This document shows, one piece after another, positions 43,222-55,559 of a stretch of DNA of 64,000 nt (position 1 is its first letter; each line of letters begins with the position of its first letter). Origin of the DNA: Tachypleus tridentatus (Eukaryota; Arthropoda; Merostomata; Xiphosura; Limulidae); contig NC_134837.1 of the NCBI RefSeq assembly GCF_004210375.1, positions 20,965,586-21,029,585 on the forward strand. The letters are read 5' to 3'. The position numbers and the translations under genes are program-made. The notes beneath the pieces were generated by a model. It was not told where the DNA came from, did not search any database, and was given only the letters and a program-made list of their open reading frames with translations.

Positions 43222-43319
43222 TCCTCTACATAGAGCTTTCTCTACCCATATCAGAAGTTTTTACATATACATAGTCTTATTACTCTTTCTTCATGTGAAT
43301 ATAAGAAATGATGTCCTAA

Positions 43320-44080
43320 CCTACTCCCAACAGATAACTTTTTAATTCCAGAAATGAGCTAGATAATTCTGCTGTGATTCCTTTAGAGTAAGTCAACATC
43401 CCTTCTTAGGTATGTAAACCACAACTGCATGGAGTACCCCCAAATGACACCTAACTAGCGATTTATGCATATAAATATTTCTTATTTCTATTATTTTAAT
43501 TTTATCAGCACATAAGTGCTTCAGTGGATTAACTGAATTATCAATCATGCCAATTATACGAATATCCTTTTCTTCAGCCACATCATTGACTCGGTTGCCA
43601 TCTATATTAAACGTCTGATTAAGTTTATGACATCACAAATAAATTACTTGGCACTTAAAAAAAGAGTTAAATAGCATTTGATAAATGTCTAGGCAACTTA
43701 TAATATCCAGTTTTCCCCCTACAACCACTCTTCAATCCAATAAACTAGTTTTCTCACACCTCCTATGGATTTAATTTCGTTAGCTAAAGTTTTGTGTGTC
43801 ACTTATTGAGAGCTAGTACAAAAACAAGTACACCAATTCCACAACAGGTTCGTAACGCACAACACGGTTACTCCATTTTCAATTTAATTTGTGATTTCGT
43901 ATTTCCTTAAATAATTTTGTAAAGCTTCTTGTATCAGACTCTCTAGAATGTTTCTTACTACAAGTTTTAGAGTAACTGACCTATACTTTACACCCAGGTT
44001 AACGACAGGATTAATATTAGCAAATCTCTAATCCTGATGCACCTGCTCACAGCCTACTTACAAGAGTTGAAGTGATACTC
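43320..44080 (-). mobile_element. CR1/Jockey-type LINE reverse-transcriptase relic
   Basis: Minus-strand pieces in the right order: KYRSVTLKLVVRNILESLIQ (fingers, near 44000), GGVRKLVYWIEEWL (43750), then FNIDGNRVNDVAEEKDI (43590) and HKSLVRCHLGVL (43450). These match the family's YRPVSLTSV, WI.DWL, LDG..V.EEKDLGV and SLVRPHLEY blocks. Many stops. A family 2 SINE abuts its upstream end. Confidence 0.55.
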
Positions 44081-44098
44081 TTGGAATTTCCTACTTAA

Positions 44099-44215
44099 CC
44101 CCCCAGTGGCTCAGTGGTATGTTTGCGGGCTTACAACGCTAAAAACCGGGTTTCGATACCCGTGGTGGGCAGAGCACACATAGCCCGTCGTGTAGCTTTG
44201 TGCTTAATTAACAAC
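44099..44215 (+). mobile_element. Family 2 tRNA-derived SINE, 14-bp duplication
   Basis: CCCCAGTGGCTCAGTGGTAT (A box region), GGTTTCGATACCC (B box), then GTGGGCAGAGCACACATAGC and a short tail. AATTTCCTACTTAA flanks it at 44085-44098 and 44216-44229. Confidence 0.92.
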
Positions 44216-44229
44216 AATTTCCTACTTAA

Positions 44230-45163
44230 AAGTATGTATTATTTTAAGATAATATTCTGTTTTCTAAACATCCCATATACTCTATACTTGTCAAAAAATA
44301 GGAACTCTCCTTAAATTATATTCACCAAGGGGTACTGACAATAAATAACATAAGAAATCACAGAAATGTATGTTTATTTCTACTTTTTAAATAAAAACAA
44401 TAATTATTTGTTGATGTTAATAGTCCATTTGTGTTTCGATAAAATATGAAAGAATAAAAGCTAGAAGTTGTAGATATTATTTATTACAGTTTCCTATATT
44501 AGATTAAGACGAACTTGTTATATTTCCATCAATTACTTGTACTTGTTACTTATTTATATCTATTGAAACAGTTTTGTAACAGCGATAAACCAGTTTAAAC
44601 GCGACCTTCACTAATATCCTAGGCCTACACTAATATAGGTCATATTTTTCCAACAATGTTTTTGGCGACTTTTGAACAGTTAGAAAGTTTTTATACTTGT
44701 ATGTGTTGGTTGAGTAACAGTAATTTTAACAATATATATAAAAAACAGGTTGTTTTTTGTCACTCTTCAGAAAATCGAAGTGCATTTCCTTCGCAAAATG
44801 TTACAATATTTGCCTAAAAGTAAAGTTAGTCGCTGGACGCGCATACACATGTGACATAAGAAATGCTACAAATTAATAAAATATCTTAAATTATTTTATT
44901 CCTATTACGTCCTTAATACAAATAGCGAAATCGACTGTCACTCATATAACACACCAATAGATGAAAGTTCATAGCATATTTGATAGCATCAGTCTCGAAA
45001 CTGGGACACTGGTTAATTAATTATTCTGATATGTTAATTAATTAGCTCGAGCATTTACAAAAGACACAGTTTTATAGATGCTAGTTTCATTCCTTGATGT
45101 TATAATGTTTAAAATATAACTTGAATTTCATGTAAGTTACAATTGTCCTGAATAAAAGATATA
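44230..45163. other. Intergenic DNA, nothing recognised
   Basis: No coding or repeat signal seen. Confidence 0.45.
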
Positions 45164-45436
45164 GGTTTGTTTTTTGAATTTCGCGCAAAGTTACTCTAGG
45201 GCTGTCTGCGCTAGCCATCCCTAATTTAGAGTGTAAGACTAGAGAGAAGGTAGCTAGTCATCACTACTTACCGCCAACTCTTGGGCTACTCTTTTACCAA
45301 CGAATAGTGGGATTTACCGTTATATTATAACGCTCCTACGGCTAAAAAGGCGAACATGTTTGGTGTAACGGGGATACGAAACCGCGATCCTCGGATTACG
45401 AGTCGAGTGCCTTAACCACCTGGTCATGCCGGTCCG
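45164..45436 (-). mobile_element. Family 1 SINE
   Basis: Full copy, tail first. A short duplication around AAAAGAT flanks it (left near 45153, right near 45440). Confidence 0.9.
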
Positions 45437-46260
45437 AGAAAAGATTGTGCAATGTTAGATTAGTACACTAATTAATATCTACCACAGTTACCAGGAGGCA
45501 TAACATCCTAAAAATGTTATGCGTTCTTACCACGTAGGATTAAGTTTCATTGCAAATTAACTTATGAGAAAGTGTGGCTTATCTGTTATTATCATACAAA
45601 TTTTTTTCTCGTATCCAAAGTTTGTCTGTCATAAATGTATCTATTTATCATCTTTTAACATTGTTCACTGTCAAAAAGATTTGTAGCATATTTACAGATT
45701 AAAACAGACATCCAATAATGTTGAGTTAATCTAATAATTGCTAGTACTGTACTATATGTTACTGATAAAATTAGATAATAAAATGAGATATGTATTTCAT
45801 TTAATAACTAACTGGAGTCCCCATCTTCTGGACGGACGTTATGTAAACACATGATTAATGAAAGGCTATCTTAGAATATGCAAATTTGCATCCCTTATGT
45901 GTAATTGTAAAAAAACGCTTTTAAAATTACAAAACTCAAAATGTCAAACTAAAAATGTGTGTGTATCCCAGCATAGGTATAATGGATCCCCATATCCATT
46001 TTGAGAAAGATCACTCAACACCTTGCGAAATAGATACATGGACATACAACAGAGAGTACTATTATTTGTATATTAGATAAAAAATACATTTGTTTCTTTA
46101 ACTTTGTTTCAAGAATAAGTACATCAAAGGGAGAATAAAATTATGAACTTATTAGAAGTATCAGGGTTGTTTAAAAACCTCCATACAGGATGTTATGACG
46201 ATGAAAAACCGCCTACATTGGCTGCATTACCAGAAATGTAGGGCTCAGGCCCATTGAGTT
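45437..46260. other. Intergenic DNA, nothing recognised
   Basis: No gene, known repeat or regulatory element seen. Confidence 0.45.
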
Positions 46261-46261
46261 G

Positions 46262-46400
46262 TTGATTGGTTGTTTTATTTTGAAAAAAAGCCACATTTGG
46301 CTATCTGCCGTATCCACCACGGAGGATCTAGCCCTAGATTTTCGTATTGTAAAGCTGTAAACTTACCATGGTAACACCAGGGGGACAGGCTGTGTAGCGT
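46262..46400 (-). mobile_element. Family 3 SINE
   Basis: AAAGCCACATTTGGCTATCTGC is the tail motif of the family; the upstream part is diverged. A 94-codon minus frame across it is a by-product. Confidence 0.5.
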
Positions 46401-46627
46401 CCTCCTCCAGGTATTTTGAGTAGGGAAAAATACGAGTGTCATTATTCTTCGTTCGTTCTTAGAATCCAGTAAGTCAATCTTTGTTGGACATTTAATACAC
46501 CGGTACCACAACACTTTAGTTACTAATTGGTAGGTACCGTCAAGAAGGTGTTCTGACAATAAAAATCAGATGAGAGGTAGGAACAGAACACCGACAGACC
46601 AACAAAGTCTTACAGACATTTACTTAA

Positions 46628-48739
46628 CTAACCTTGAACTCTAAGATAACCTGATCTTGTACTGTAAGATAACCTAATCTTGTACTGTAAGATAACCTAA
46701 TCTTGTACTAAAGATAATCTAACCTTGTACTGTAAGATAACCTAACCTTGTACTGTAAGATAACCTGATCTTGTACTGTAAGATAATCTAACCTTGTACT
46801 GTAAGATAACCTAATCTTGTACTGTAAGATAATCTAACCTTGTACTGTAAGATAATCTAACCTTGTACTGTAAGATAAACTAATCTTGTACTAAAGATAA
46901 TCTAACCTTGTACTGTAAGATAATCTAACCTTGTACTGTAAGATAACCTAATCTTGTACTAAAGATAATCTAACCTTGTACTGTAAGATAATCTAACCTT
47001 GTACTGTAAGATAACCTAACCTTGTACTGTAAGATAATCTAATCTTGTATTGTAAGATAACCTAATCTTGTACTGTAAGATAATCTAACCTTGTACTAAA
47101 GATAATCTAACCTTGTACTGTAAGATAATCTAACCTTGTACTGTAAGATAATCTAACCTTGTATTGTAAGATAATCTAACCTTGTACTGTAAGATAATCT
47201 AACCTTGTACTGTAAGATAACCTAATCTTGTACTAAAGATAATCTAACCTTGTACTGTAAGATAATCTAACCTTGTACTGTAAGATAAGCTAATCTTGTA
47301 CTAAAGATAATCTAACCTTGTACTGTAAGATAATCTAACCTTGTACTGTAAGATAACCTAATCTTGTACGAAAGATAATCTAACCTTGTACTGTAAGATA
47401 ATCTAACCTTGTACTGTAAGATAATCTAACCTTGTACTAAAGATAATCTAACCTTGTACTGTAAGATAATCTAACCTTGTACTAAAGATAATCTAACCTT
47501 GTACTGTAAGATAATCTAACCTTGTACTGTAAGATAACCTAACCTTGTACTGTAAGATAATCTAATCTTGTATTGTAAGATAACCTAATCTTGTACTGTA
47601 AGATAATCTAACCTTGTACTAAAGATAATCTAACCTTGTACTGTAAGATAATCTAACCTTGTACTGTAAGATAATCTAACCTTGTATTGTAAGATAATCT
47701 AACCTTGTACTGTAAGATAATCTAACCTTGTATTGTAAGATAATCTAACCTTGTACTGTAAGATAATCTAACCTTGTACTGTAAGATAACCTAATCTTGT
47801 ACTGTAAGATAATCTAACCTTGTACTGTAAGATAATCTAACCTTGTACTAAAGATAATCTAACCTTGTACTGTAAGATAATCTAACCTTGTATTGTAAGA
47901 TAATCTAATCTTGTACTGTAAGATAACCTAATCTTGTACTGTAAGATAATCTAACCTTGTACTGTAAGATAATCTAATCTTGTACTGTAAGATAACCTAA
48001 TCTTGTACTGTAAGATAATCTAACCTTGTACTGTAAGATAACCTAACCTTGTACTTTAAGATAACCTAACCTTGTACTGTAAGATAATCTAACCTTGTAC
48101 TGTAAGATAACCTAACCTTGTACTGTAAGATAATCTAACCTTGTATTGTAAGATAATCTAACCTTGTACTGTAAGATAATCTAACCTTGTATTGTAAGAT
48201 AATCTAACCTTGTACTGTAAGATAATCTAACCTTGTACTGTAAGATAACCTAATCTTGTACTGTAAGATAATCTAACCTTGTATTGTAAGATAATCTAAC
48301 CTTGTACCGTAAGATAATCTAACCTTGTACTGTAAGATAATCTAACCTTGTACTGTAAGATAACCTAATCTTGTACTGTAAGATAATCTAACCTTGTACT
48401 GTAAGATAATCTAATCTTGTACTGTAAGATAACCTAATCTTGTACTGTAAGATAATCTAACCTTGTACTGTAAGATAATCTAATCTTGTACTGTAAGATA
48501 ATCTAACCTTGTACTGTAAGATAATCTAACCTTGTACTGTAAGATAACCTAATCTTGTACTGTAAGATAATCTAACCTTGTACTGTAAGATAATCTAACC
48601 TTGTACTGTAAGATAACCTAACCTTGTACTGTAAGATAATCTAACCTTGTATTGTAAGATAATCTAACCTTGTACTGTAAGAAAATCTAACCTTGTACTG
48701 TAAGATAATCTAACCTTGTACTGTAAGATAATCTAACCT
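46628..48739. repeat. 23-bp satellite array, about 92 units
   Basis: Unit CTGTAAGATAATCTAACCTTGTA (23 bp; given here as the only full unit, its key parts being AAGATAATCT and CCTTGTA). A 22-bp variant with CTAAAGAT recurs. C/T switches at two positions define unit types. A variant segment around AATCTTGTATTGTAAG occurs at 47041 and 47564, showing a higher-order repeat of about 523 bp. Each unit has the dyad AGAT-A-ATCT, a pair of GATA words. Confidence 0.93.
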
Positions 48740-49214
48740 GACAAGAACATCTGTACACGAAACAAATAAACAAAAAATGTTGACTTACACGTGTCACAAT
48801 AAGTTTATTTTTTTCTAAAGTAAATGCATTGAGTTTATCGCTGTACCAGCCAAAGATTAGAGTATTAATTCTGCGCTAGAAAGAAAAATATTATTAATAC
48901 ATACACACACAAACATATATATTAAATTTTTGGTTACTTGCTTCCAATGGTAGCTATACAACTAAAATGTTGCTTTATAAATAAACACGTTCTTACGTTA
49001 CGGCGGACTCGAATAAATGTTAAGAAGTTAGTTATTACATTTTTTGAAAGATATTTGCTACATTTCATTAGAATCCCTCAATATAACCATTCCTTTTTTA
49101 TCATAATTTCTGTTTCACGAAATTAACACACTAAATACCGTTCATTTATTATTTTTTGCTTACAAGACAACCTCATTGGGATTCGATGCTAAGTTACATT
49201 CTTTTAAAAATATC
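48740..49214. other. Intergenic DNA, nothing recognised
   Basis: Short AC run at about 48902; no gene seen. Confidence 0.5.
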
Positions 49215-49227
49215 TTCACATAATGTA

Positions 49228-49504
49228 GGGCCCAGCATGGCCAAGCGCGTTAAGGCGTGCGACTCGTAATCTGAGGGTCGCAGGTTCGCATCCCCGTCGC
49301 GCCAAACATGCTCGCCCTTTCAGCCGTGGGGCGTTATAATGTGACGGTCAATCACACTATTCGTTGGTAAAAGAGTAGCCCAAGAGTTAGCGGTGGGTGG
49401 TGATGACTAGCTGCCTTCCCTCTAGTCTTACACTGCTAAATTAGGGACGGCTAGCACAGATAGCCCTCGAGTAGCTTTGTGCGAAATTCAAAAACAAACA
49501 AACA
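49228..49504 (+). mobile_element. Family 1 SINE, near consensus, 13-bp duplication
   Basis: TTCACATAATGTA lies at 49215-49227 and 49505-49517. Confidence 0.95.
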
Positions 49505-49599
49505 TTCACATAATGTAAAGTCAATATTGATGATAAAAAATAGTTTTGTATATATTGAGCTGGTTTTAAGAAGATAGAATGTTATATCTTCGTACTGAA

Positions 49600-49868
49600 T
49601 ATGTTGGCCAGGTGGATAAGGCACTTGACTTATAATCTGAGGGTCGCGGGTTCGAATCCTCGTCACACCAAACATGTTACCCTTTCAGGTGTGGGGGTGT
49701 TATAACCTGACGGTCAGTCCCACTATTTGTTAGTAAAAGAATAGCCCAAGAGTTGGCGGTGGGTGGTGATAACTAACTGCCTTCTGTCTGGTCTTCCACT
49801 GCTAAATTAGGGACGGCTATCTCAGATAACCCTCGTGTACCTTCGGGCGAAATTCATAAACAAACAAA
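49600..49868 (+). mobile_element. Family 1 SINE, diverged
   Basis: Head from TTGGCCAGGTGGATAAGGC, B box GGTTCGAATCC, tail GGGCGAAATTCATAAACAAA. It sits about 100 bp after another copy. Confidence 0.9.
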
Positions 49869-50127
49869 CTGATTATGTCAATAGAAATTACCCTCAATAA
49901 AAAAATAACTTATTCTTCAATAACCTCTTCACCACCACTGACCTCGCCTGACCCCACCTTGTTGATACTTTGGTTAACTTATCACGTTCTAAGAATAAAA
50001 CCCTTTTCTATTACGTTTCTTCCTAGAGATCATCTATGTTGACCATATTACTGCGTTTTCTCAAATGAATGTTTGTGGAGCTGCTTGACCCTGAATCGTT
50101 TCTAGAGAATACGGTAGTGTACGAAAC

Positions 50128-50255
50128 GCCCCCCAGTAGCTCAGCGGTATGTCTGCGGACTTACTACGCTAAAAACCGGGTTTTGATACCAGGGGTGGGC
50201 AGAGCACAGATAGCCCATTGTGTAGCTTTGTGCTTAATTTAAAAAAAAAACAAAT
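50128..50255 (+). mobile_element. Family 2 SINE, 10-bp duplication
   Basis: Same structure as 44099-44215 with an A-rich end. TGTACGAAAC at 50118-50127 and 50256-50265. Confidence 0.92.
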
Positions 50256-50312
50256 TGTACGAAACTCTTTCCTGACACTTAAAACATTTGATGATTTTTA
50301 AAAAGATAAGCA

Positions 50313-50490
50313 AATATTCTCGTCCTTTCAGCCGTGGGGGCGTTACAATGTTCGATCAATCCCATTACTCATTGGTAAAAGAGTAGCCCAAGAGTTGACG
50401 GTGGGTGATGATGACTAGCTGCCTTTCCTGGTGCAGATGGCCCTCGTGCAACTTTGCGCGAAATTCCAAAAAACAAAGAAACAAACTGAA
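50313..50490 (+). mobile_element. Family 1 SINE, 5'-truncated and internally shortened
   Basis: Starts at TCTCGTCCTTTCAGCCGTGG and lacks about 35 bp before the tail GCGCGAAATTCCAAAAAACA. Confidence 0.85.
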
Positions 50491-51049
50491 CCTACAAAAA
50501 TGTTGAGTGTTCTTTTACTCTGGGTTTACTCGGTATTTCTGAATTTGTGACAGATACAGACTTGCTTTAGTTACAATAATATTAGAATGTTTAAAATTAA
50601 TAATCTAACTAATCATTTCCATCTTGTATATTTCTAATGGCAACAAGTCTTATCCAAGTTGTACAACACCTGCTGCAACCTTGCGTGTTCTTCAGATGAA
50701 ACATTCGTTCTTACCTTGATGAATTTTCGACTTAGCAGTAAAAAACAAAAACTAGATACTCTGTTAAAAAACTGACAAAATTTAATGAAAGTTTTCGAAA
50801 ATGTTCAGTTTAATAATATTTTGTTATATTTTATAATACGTTCCTAAAATATGTCGACAACTTAGGAGTTTTACACTCTATAACTAATACTACTTGGTTT
50901 TTCATTACGTAAGCTATACGCTGATGTAAAATTACAGCTAACAGGACCTGTCAACCAACTAACTTAAGTACCACTTAATAAACAATGTGTATTCTCTATT
51001 ATACACCAGACAACAGATAAAGCACTTGCTGCTTTTGAGGTTCTAAACT
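50491..51049. other. Intergenic DNA, nothing recognised
   Basis: No gene or repeat family seen. Confidence 0.45.
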
Positions 51050-51053
51050 GGAA

Positions 51054-51240
51054 ATGGAAATTGTATTATGTAATTGTACTATATGATTGTACTTTGTAAT
51101 TGTATTATGTAATTGTACTATATGATTGTACTTTGTAATTGTATTATGTAATTGTACTATATGATTGTACTTTGTAATTGTATTATGTAATTGTACTATA
51201 TAATTGTACTTTGTAATTGTACTATATAATTGTACTATGA
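51054..51240. repeat. 39-bp tandem repeat built from 13-bp units
   Basis: TGTAATTGTATTA, TGTAATTGTACTA and TATGATTGTACTT alternate, about 4.7 copies of the 39-bp block. Confidence 0.85.
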
Positions 51241-51795
51241 AGGTAACTAAACAGAATTTATGACTAGAAATTTAGTTCAAAATTAACTAAGATTCAGGCA
51301 AAGAAAATTTCTAAACTTCACAAAATCGTGTCTTAAAATGTATGTTTCTTAAGTTAAATACACGTAACTCACAAAACCTTTTGCTAACAGGATCAAAATA
51401 TGAAGTAAGTTTAAACTGTGAGACCGTCCATGCTTTATCCTGATGTCAAACAAGTAAAATGAATACTGAAGTTTTTTGTTTAAGGATTTATAGTTTCAGT
51501 GCTCAACGTCAGATATCAATTTTATGAGATGTAGGAACAAATATTCATTCCTTGGCTGACAAAGCAGAAAGAACAAAAAATTATAGAAGAGCAAACAGTA
51601 CTTACCTAATAATCGTAAATATTGAAAGTATATGTGTGAACCTGCGATCTATAATTACATTAGGAAGTATCAGAATTATGGCTTTTCTTTAAAATTTTCA
51701 TGAAATGAGCTAGCATAGCCCAAAACTCTGTAAAGAGGTTTCTTCAGGTGATCCATAGATGCGCCTATTAAGCATATGCAACATGAGTACCATCA
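51241..51795. other. Intergenic DNA, nothing recognised
   Basis: No gene or repeat family seen. Confidence 0.45.
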
Positions 51796-51807
51796 AGGAG
51801 GGTTAAT

Positions 51808-52014
51808 TTTGTTTTGTTTTGAATTTCGCGCAAAGCTACTCGAGGGCTATCTGCGCTAGCCGTTCCTAATTTAGCAGTGTAAGACTAGAGGGAAGGCAGC
51901 TAGTCATCACCATCCACCGCCAAATTACCAACGAATATTGGGCCGTACCATTATTCCACCAACGAATATTGAATTACGTGTCAAATGCCTTAACATACTT
52001 GACCATGCCGGGCC
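51808..52014 (-). mobile_element. Rearranged family 1 SINE, 12-bp duplication
   Basis: Tail and body to the AGTCATCACCATCCACC region are normal. The middle is then scrambled (ACCAACGAATATTG occurs twice) before the head ends at CATGCCGGGCC. AGGAGGGTTAAT flanks at 51796-51807 and 52015-52026. The missing body piece (CATTATAACGCCTCCACGGC) lies outside, at about 52035-52066. Confidence 0.8.
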
Positions 52015-52066
52015 AGGAGGGTTAATATTAAACCGTACCATTATAACGCCTCCACGGCTGAAACGG

Positions 52067-54109
52067 CTATGTTCAATTAAGGATCTTAATTATCAAAACA
52101 GAATAGCCTCAACAACATTTACCGTATGGCATAGGTGTTAGAAAAATTATATTATTATATGATATCTCATATAGATTTTCAATAGTGAAATAATTTTAAG
52201 TTTCTCTCACACAGTAACTGAGTTCTCCATGTTCCTAATAACCAGAAAAATTTAGTTTTTTGTTATTATTTTTTAATCATACGATTTTCTGTTAAATATT
52301 AATTCAATGATTCTCCGTACATTTAATTTTAGTATATGCTATTCTTCAGGCAACAAATAAAATTTTCCGTTTCAATTATGTGAAAATTCATTAAATTTAC
52401 AGATTTGTGAATCATTTGTATCGATGCTGAAAAGGTACTCTCACATTTTTTTTTGAAGCAACATGCATTTGAGTTGAAACATGAAGATTAAGTTAGATAA
52501 GTTAAATTAAAATGCATCTAAAAGACTATTAGTACATAGGGATTTATTGTATCGATATATCGCATCATCGAATATTAACAATGAATAACAAAGCAAGAGA
52601 TTGTTTAAAATAATCATGTCACATTTAATTAGTTAACTTAAGTAGTTGGATATACTGTCTTTTTCGCCCTTTGTTCCATGACTGAATACAAATTTTTAAA
52701 GTTGTACTAGCAAAGTTGGTCTATGATGTATAGAATTCATATGTATAGATAGTTATGACTCATAGATATAAATACTCGAGCCCATCCATAGAAAATATAA
52801 TACCATGAATGACATCATATCTTGATGATCTGCTAATACAAAATACTCAGAGTTGTGAAATCCATCTTCTTAGACCACGTCATATACTTGTTATATTAAG
52901 ATAGATAAACAACCTACTGGAACTTCGAAGTACAAAGCCTTTCAAAATCTAAATCTTGAATTCATCTGTAAGGCCTTTTACGGTTGCCTTTAGTATGTAA
53001 AAAAAATATTTGGGTAAATATGCTATAGATCAAAATGTTCTTTTTATTTATTTATTTATTTTTAATTACATTTTATTCCCGAAATATTGATATATAAATA
53101 ATTCAGTTTTTTTTTGTTTACAAAGTCGTACTGTTTATATTGATGCATTATATTTAAATTTATTTAAATGTAAGTATGATTCACTTTGCTTCAGCTTTCA
53201 GACGATTATAAAGTTAATTAGATTTAACTATAAGTAAAGAACGATCTTTAATTTTTTTTTTAAAGTTTGTTTTCTATCATTGCTACGCCAAAATATTATT
53301 ACATTTTAAATCAACTTAAAAACCCACTGGTTGTCATGGGTCCTGTAGGCATATCATATCGGAATTGATTGCCATTTAAAACTCTATCATGTAATTGGTA
53401 TTAAAGAAACTAGAAACAAATGGCAGGAATCACAATACTAAACCTATTTTCTTTTTATTAACCCTTCATTGTTTACCTAGCAACAAGAGCGTTGCGTTTA
53501 CAGTATTAATTTTAATTTCATTATGAGATGTATTTCTTCCATCACCATAAATCTTTTTCGCTTGTAAAAATCTGATCATCATTTAGTTTTTCTGAACTAT
53601 TTATTTTTTTTGGTAGTTTAAAAATACTTAAATCTAACGAAAAAATAAACATTTACAGCATAACTTTATAAAACAGAAAACGTACGCAGTAAAGTAATTG
53701 TTCGAAATTACATTCAATGACAAATCTGTAACTACTAAAATTGTTACTTCGGGCCTATTTGATTTTATGGAGCTGATATTGTATATTTCGCAGGTTAAGC
53801 GGTCCAATTGAAATCGGGAATACGTTTCAACATCATATTATAAATTTTATTCATAGAAAACAATGATATAAAGTAAGGAGTAGGAAACTTTTAATCTTAA
53901 CTACTTTTAGCTATCGAAATCAATGGTTATATTACATACCATGGTGCTCCATATAGACTGTATCATTCTCTAAGCTAAACTAAACCTATTAAATAAAAAT
54001 ATAAACCTCAAAGCCGACCCTCATCATTGCAATAGTTATTAAGTTTTTCTTAAATTCACTTAAAGTTACTTTCTTCAAAAATTCGAAGTAATCTGATTCC
54101 AAAAGCCAA
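52067..54109. other. AT-rich intergenic DNA
   Basis: No gene or known repeat recognised in about 2 kb. The 3' end of the LINE at 54110 may extend a little into it. Confidence 0.45.
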
Positions 54110-55164
54110 CCATTCTCTTAGAAAAATAAAACTGTATTAGCAGAAGATGACTTCTACCCTGCCAAAATCTATGTGTCCACTAGTCCTGCTATTCTCACCA
54201 TTAAGTACGAAAACGATAATGCACCAACATTATCAATTCCCTTAACATTCTTAAATACCTCAATCAAATCTCCTTTAACTCTTTTTATTTTAAATATAAA
54301 GTTTTGTAGACCCTAGCCTCTCGTCGTATGACAGCCCCTCCATCAAATGCTCTTCAAGTAGTCCTACTCTGAACCCTTTTCATCTATTCACTAACCTTCC
54401 TAAGATAAGGAGCCAAAGACTAAACACAATACTCCAGATGTGAACTAACCAGTGATCTATACAATGAAATCATAACCTTTTAGACTTTCATTTAATATTT
54501 CTGTAGCTACGACCATTGATCCTATTTCTCCAACCATTAGAAACAGCACATTTCTTGGATGGCTTAAAAAACTGGTCAATCACTACACCAAGGTCTCTTT
54601 TTCTCGTAACACTGTTAAGATTATTCCCATCCAAATTACACTTATAATTCAAATCATAATAATACACACTCATTGTATTTAATTTATTATAATTAAAACC
54701 CATTTGCCCTTTATTTGCTTAAGTCACTGAATGATCTAAATCCTGCTATAAGCAGCAGCATCCTTGTCACAGCCAGGTACACCCAAGACCTTAATGTCAT
54801 CAGCAAGTTTAAGTAACTCACTGACCATTCTTTCATCTATGTCACTGATGTGAATATAAAAAAAATCATTGGTCCTAAGACTGAGTCCTGAAGTAATCAA
54901 CTTTGACTGAACTTCTTTTATAATAACATTTTGCTTCCTTCAATCCCGTCTGCCACTCTTCTCTTCAATTAGCTAACTTATCCCTCACACCTACAGACAT
55001 TTTCTTTCACAAGTCTATATAGTACTGTGCCAAATGATTTATGATAATCCATGTATACCAAATCTAAACTCTTACCTTCACTGCGTAAGGAGTAACGTTT
55101 TCAAAGAATGTCAACAGATTTGTAAGGCAAAATTTTCTTATATTTAAACCATGTTGACTATCCA

Positions 55165-55255
55165 ACAGAATCTTACACTGCTATATTAGAAACGGCTAGC
55201 GCAGAGAGCCCTTCTGTAGCTTTGCGCGAAATTCAAAACAAATCAAACCTTATTA
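55165..55255 (+). mobile_element. Family 1 SINE tail fragment inside the LINE
   Basis: TCTTACACTGCTATATTAGA to GCGCGAAATTCAAAACAAAT; only the last 90 bp are present, at the point where the LINE endonuclease is lost. Confidence 0.8.
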
Positions 55256-55263
55256 AATAACCT

Positions 55264-55440
55264 GAATCGCTGTATTTTAAAGACATTTCTGTCATCAACG
55301 TCTACATTTAACCATGTTTCAGTTATTCTCTTTACATCAAAATTATTTATTCCTACCAGCGCTCTCAGGCCGTGTGTTTTATTTCACAACATTCTAGCAT
55401 TACAATAGTAACAATTAAGCCAACCGTAAGGACATCTTCT
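55264..55440 (-). pseudogene. LINE endonuclease N-terminal fragment
   Basis: Minus strand: NARML, NKTHGLRALVGINNFDVKRI, TETWLNVDVDDRN. This matches the N-terminal NARSL.NK and ITETWL motifs of apurinic-type LINE endonucleases. Confidence 0.7.
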
Positions 55441-55559
55441 GTACTCATTTCCTATGCTAAAGGTTTCACGACATCTTATTTTCTTGGATTTCTTTTATCT
55501 TGACCCATGGTCTGTTCCTAGTTTGCAGCTTCCTTTACAGCCGAATTAATAGCCCTTTA

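Larger units (their letters stand above)
43000..43275. mobile_element. Inverted pair of Penelope-like terminal repeats
   Basis: A minus-oriented piece (about 43160 to 43000) and a plus-oriented piece (about 43165-43275) meet head to head. Each contains the GAAGAAGGTCGAAACG-type motif and the AGCTTTCTCTACCCATA segment. The minus piece continues to TGATGACGAGAAAACCCACT, also present near 16860. No coding part of the element remains. Confidence 0.7.

Noticed and set aside
46275..46559. 94-codon minus-strand frame
   Set aside because: Its C-terminal third is a family 3 SINE tail; the rest matches nothing and has no splice context.
46628..48739. Telomeric repeat
   Set aside because: The unit is 23 bp and contains no TTAGG-type telomere word.
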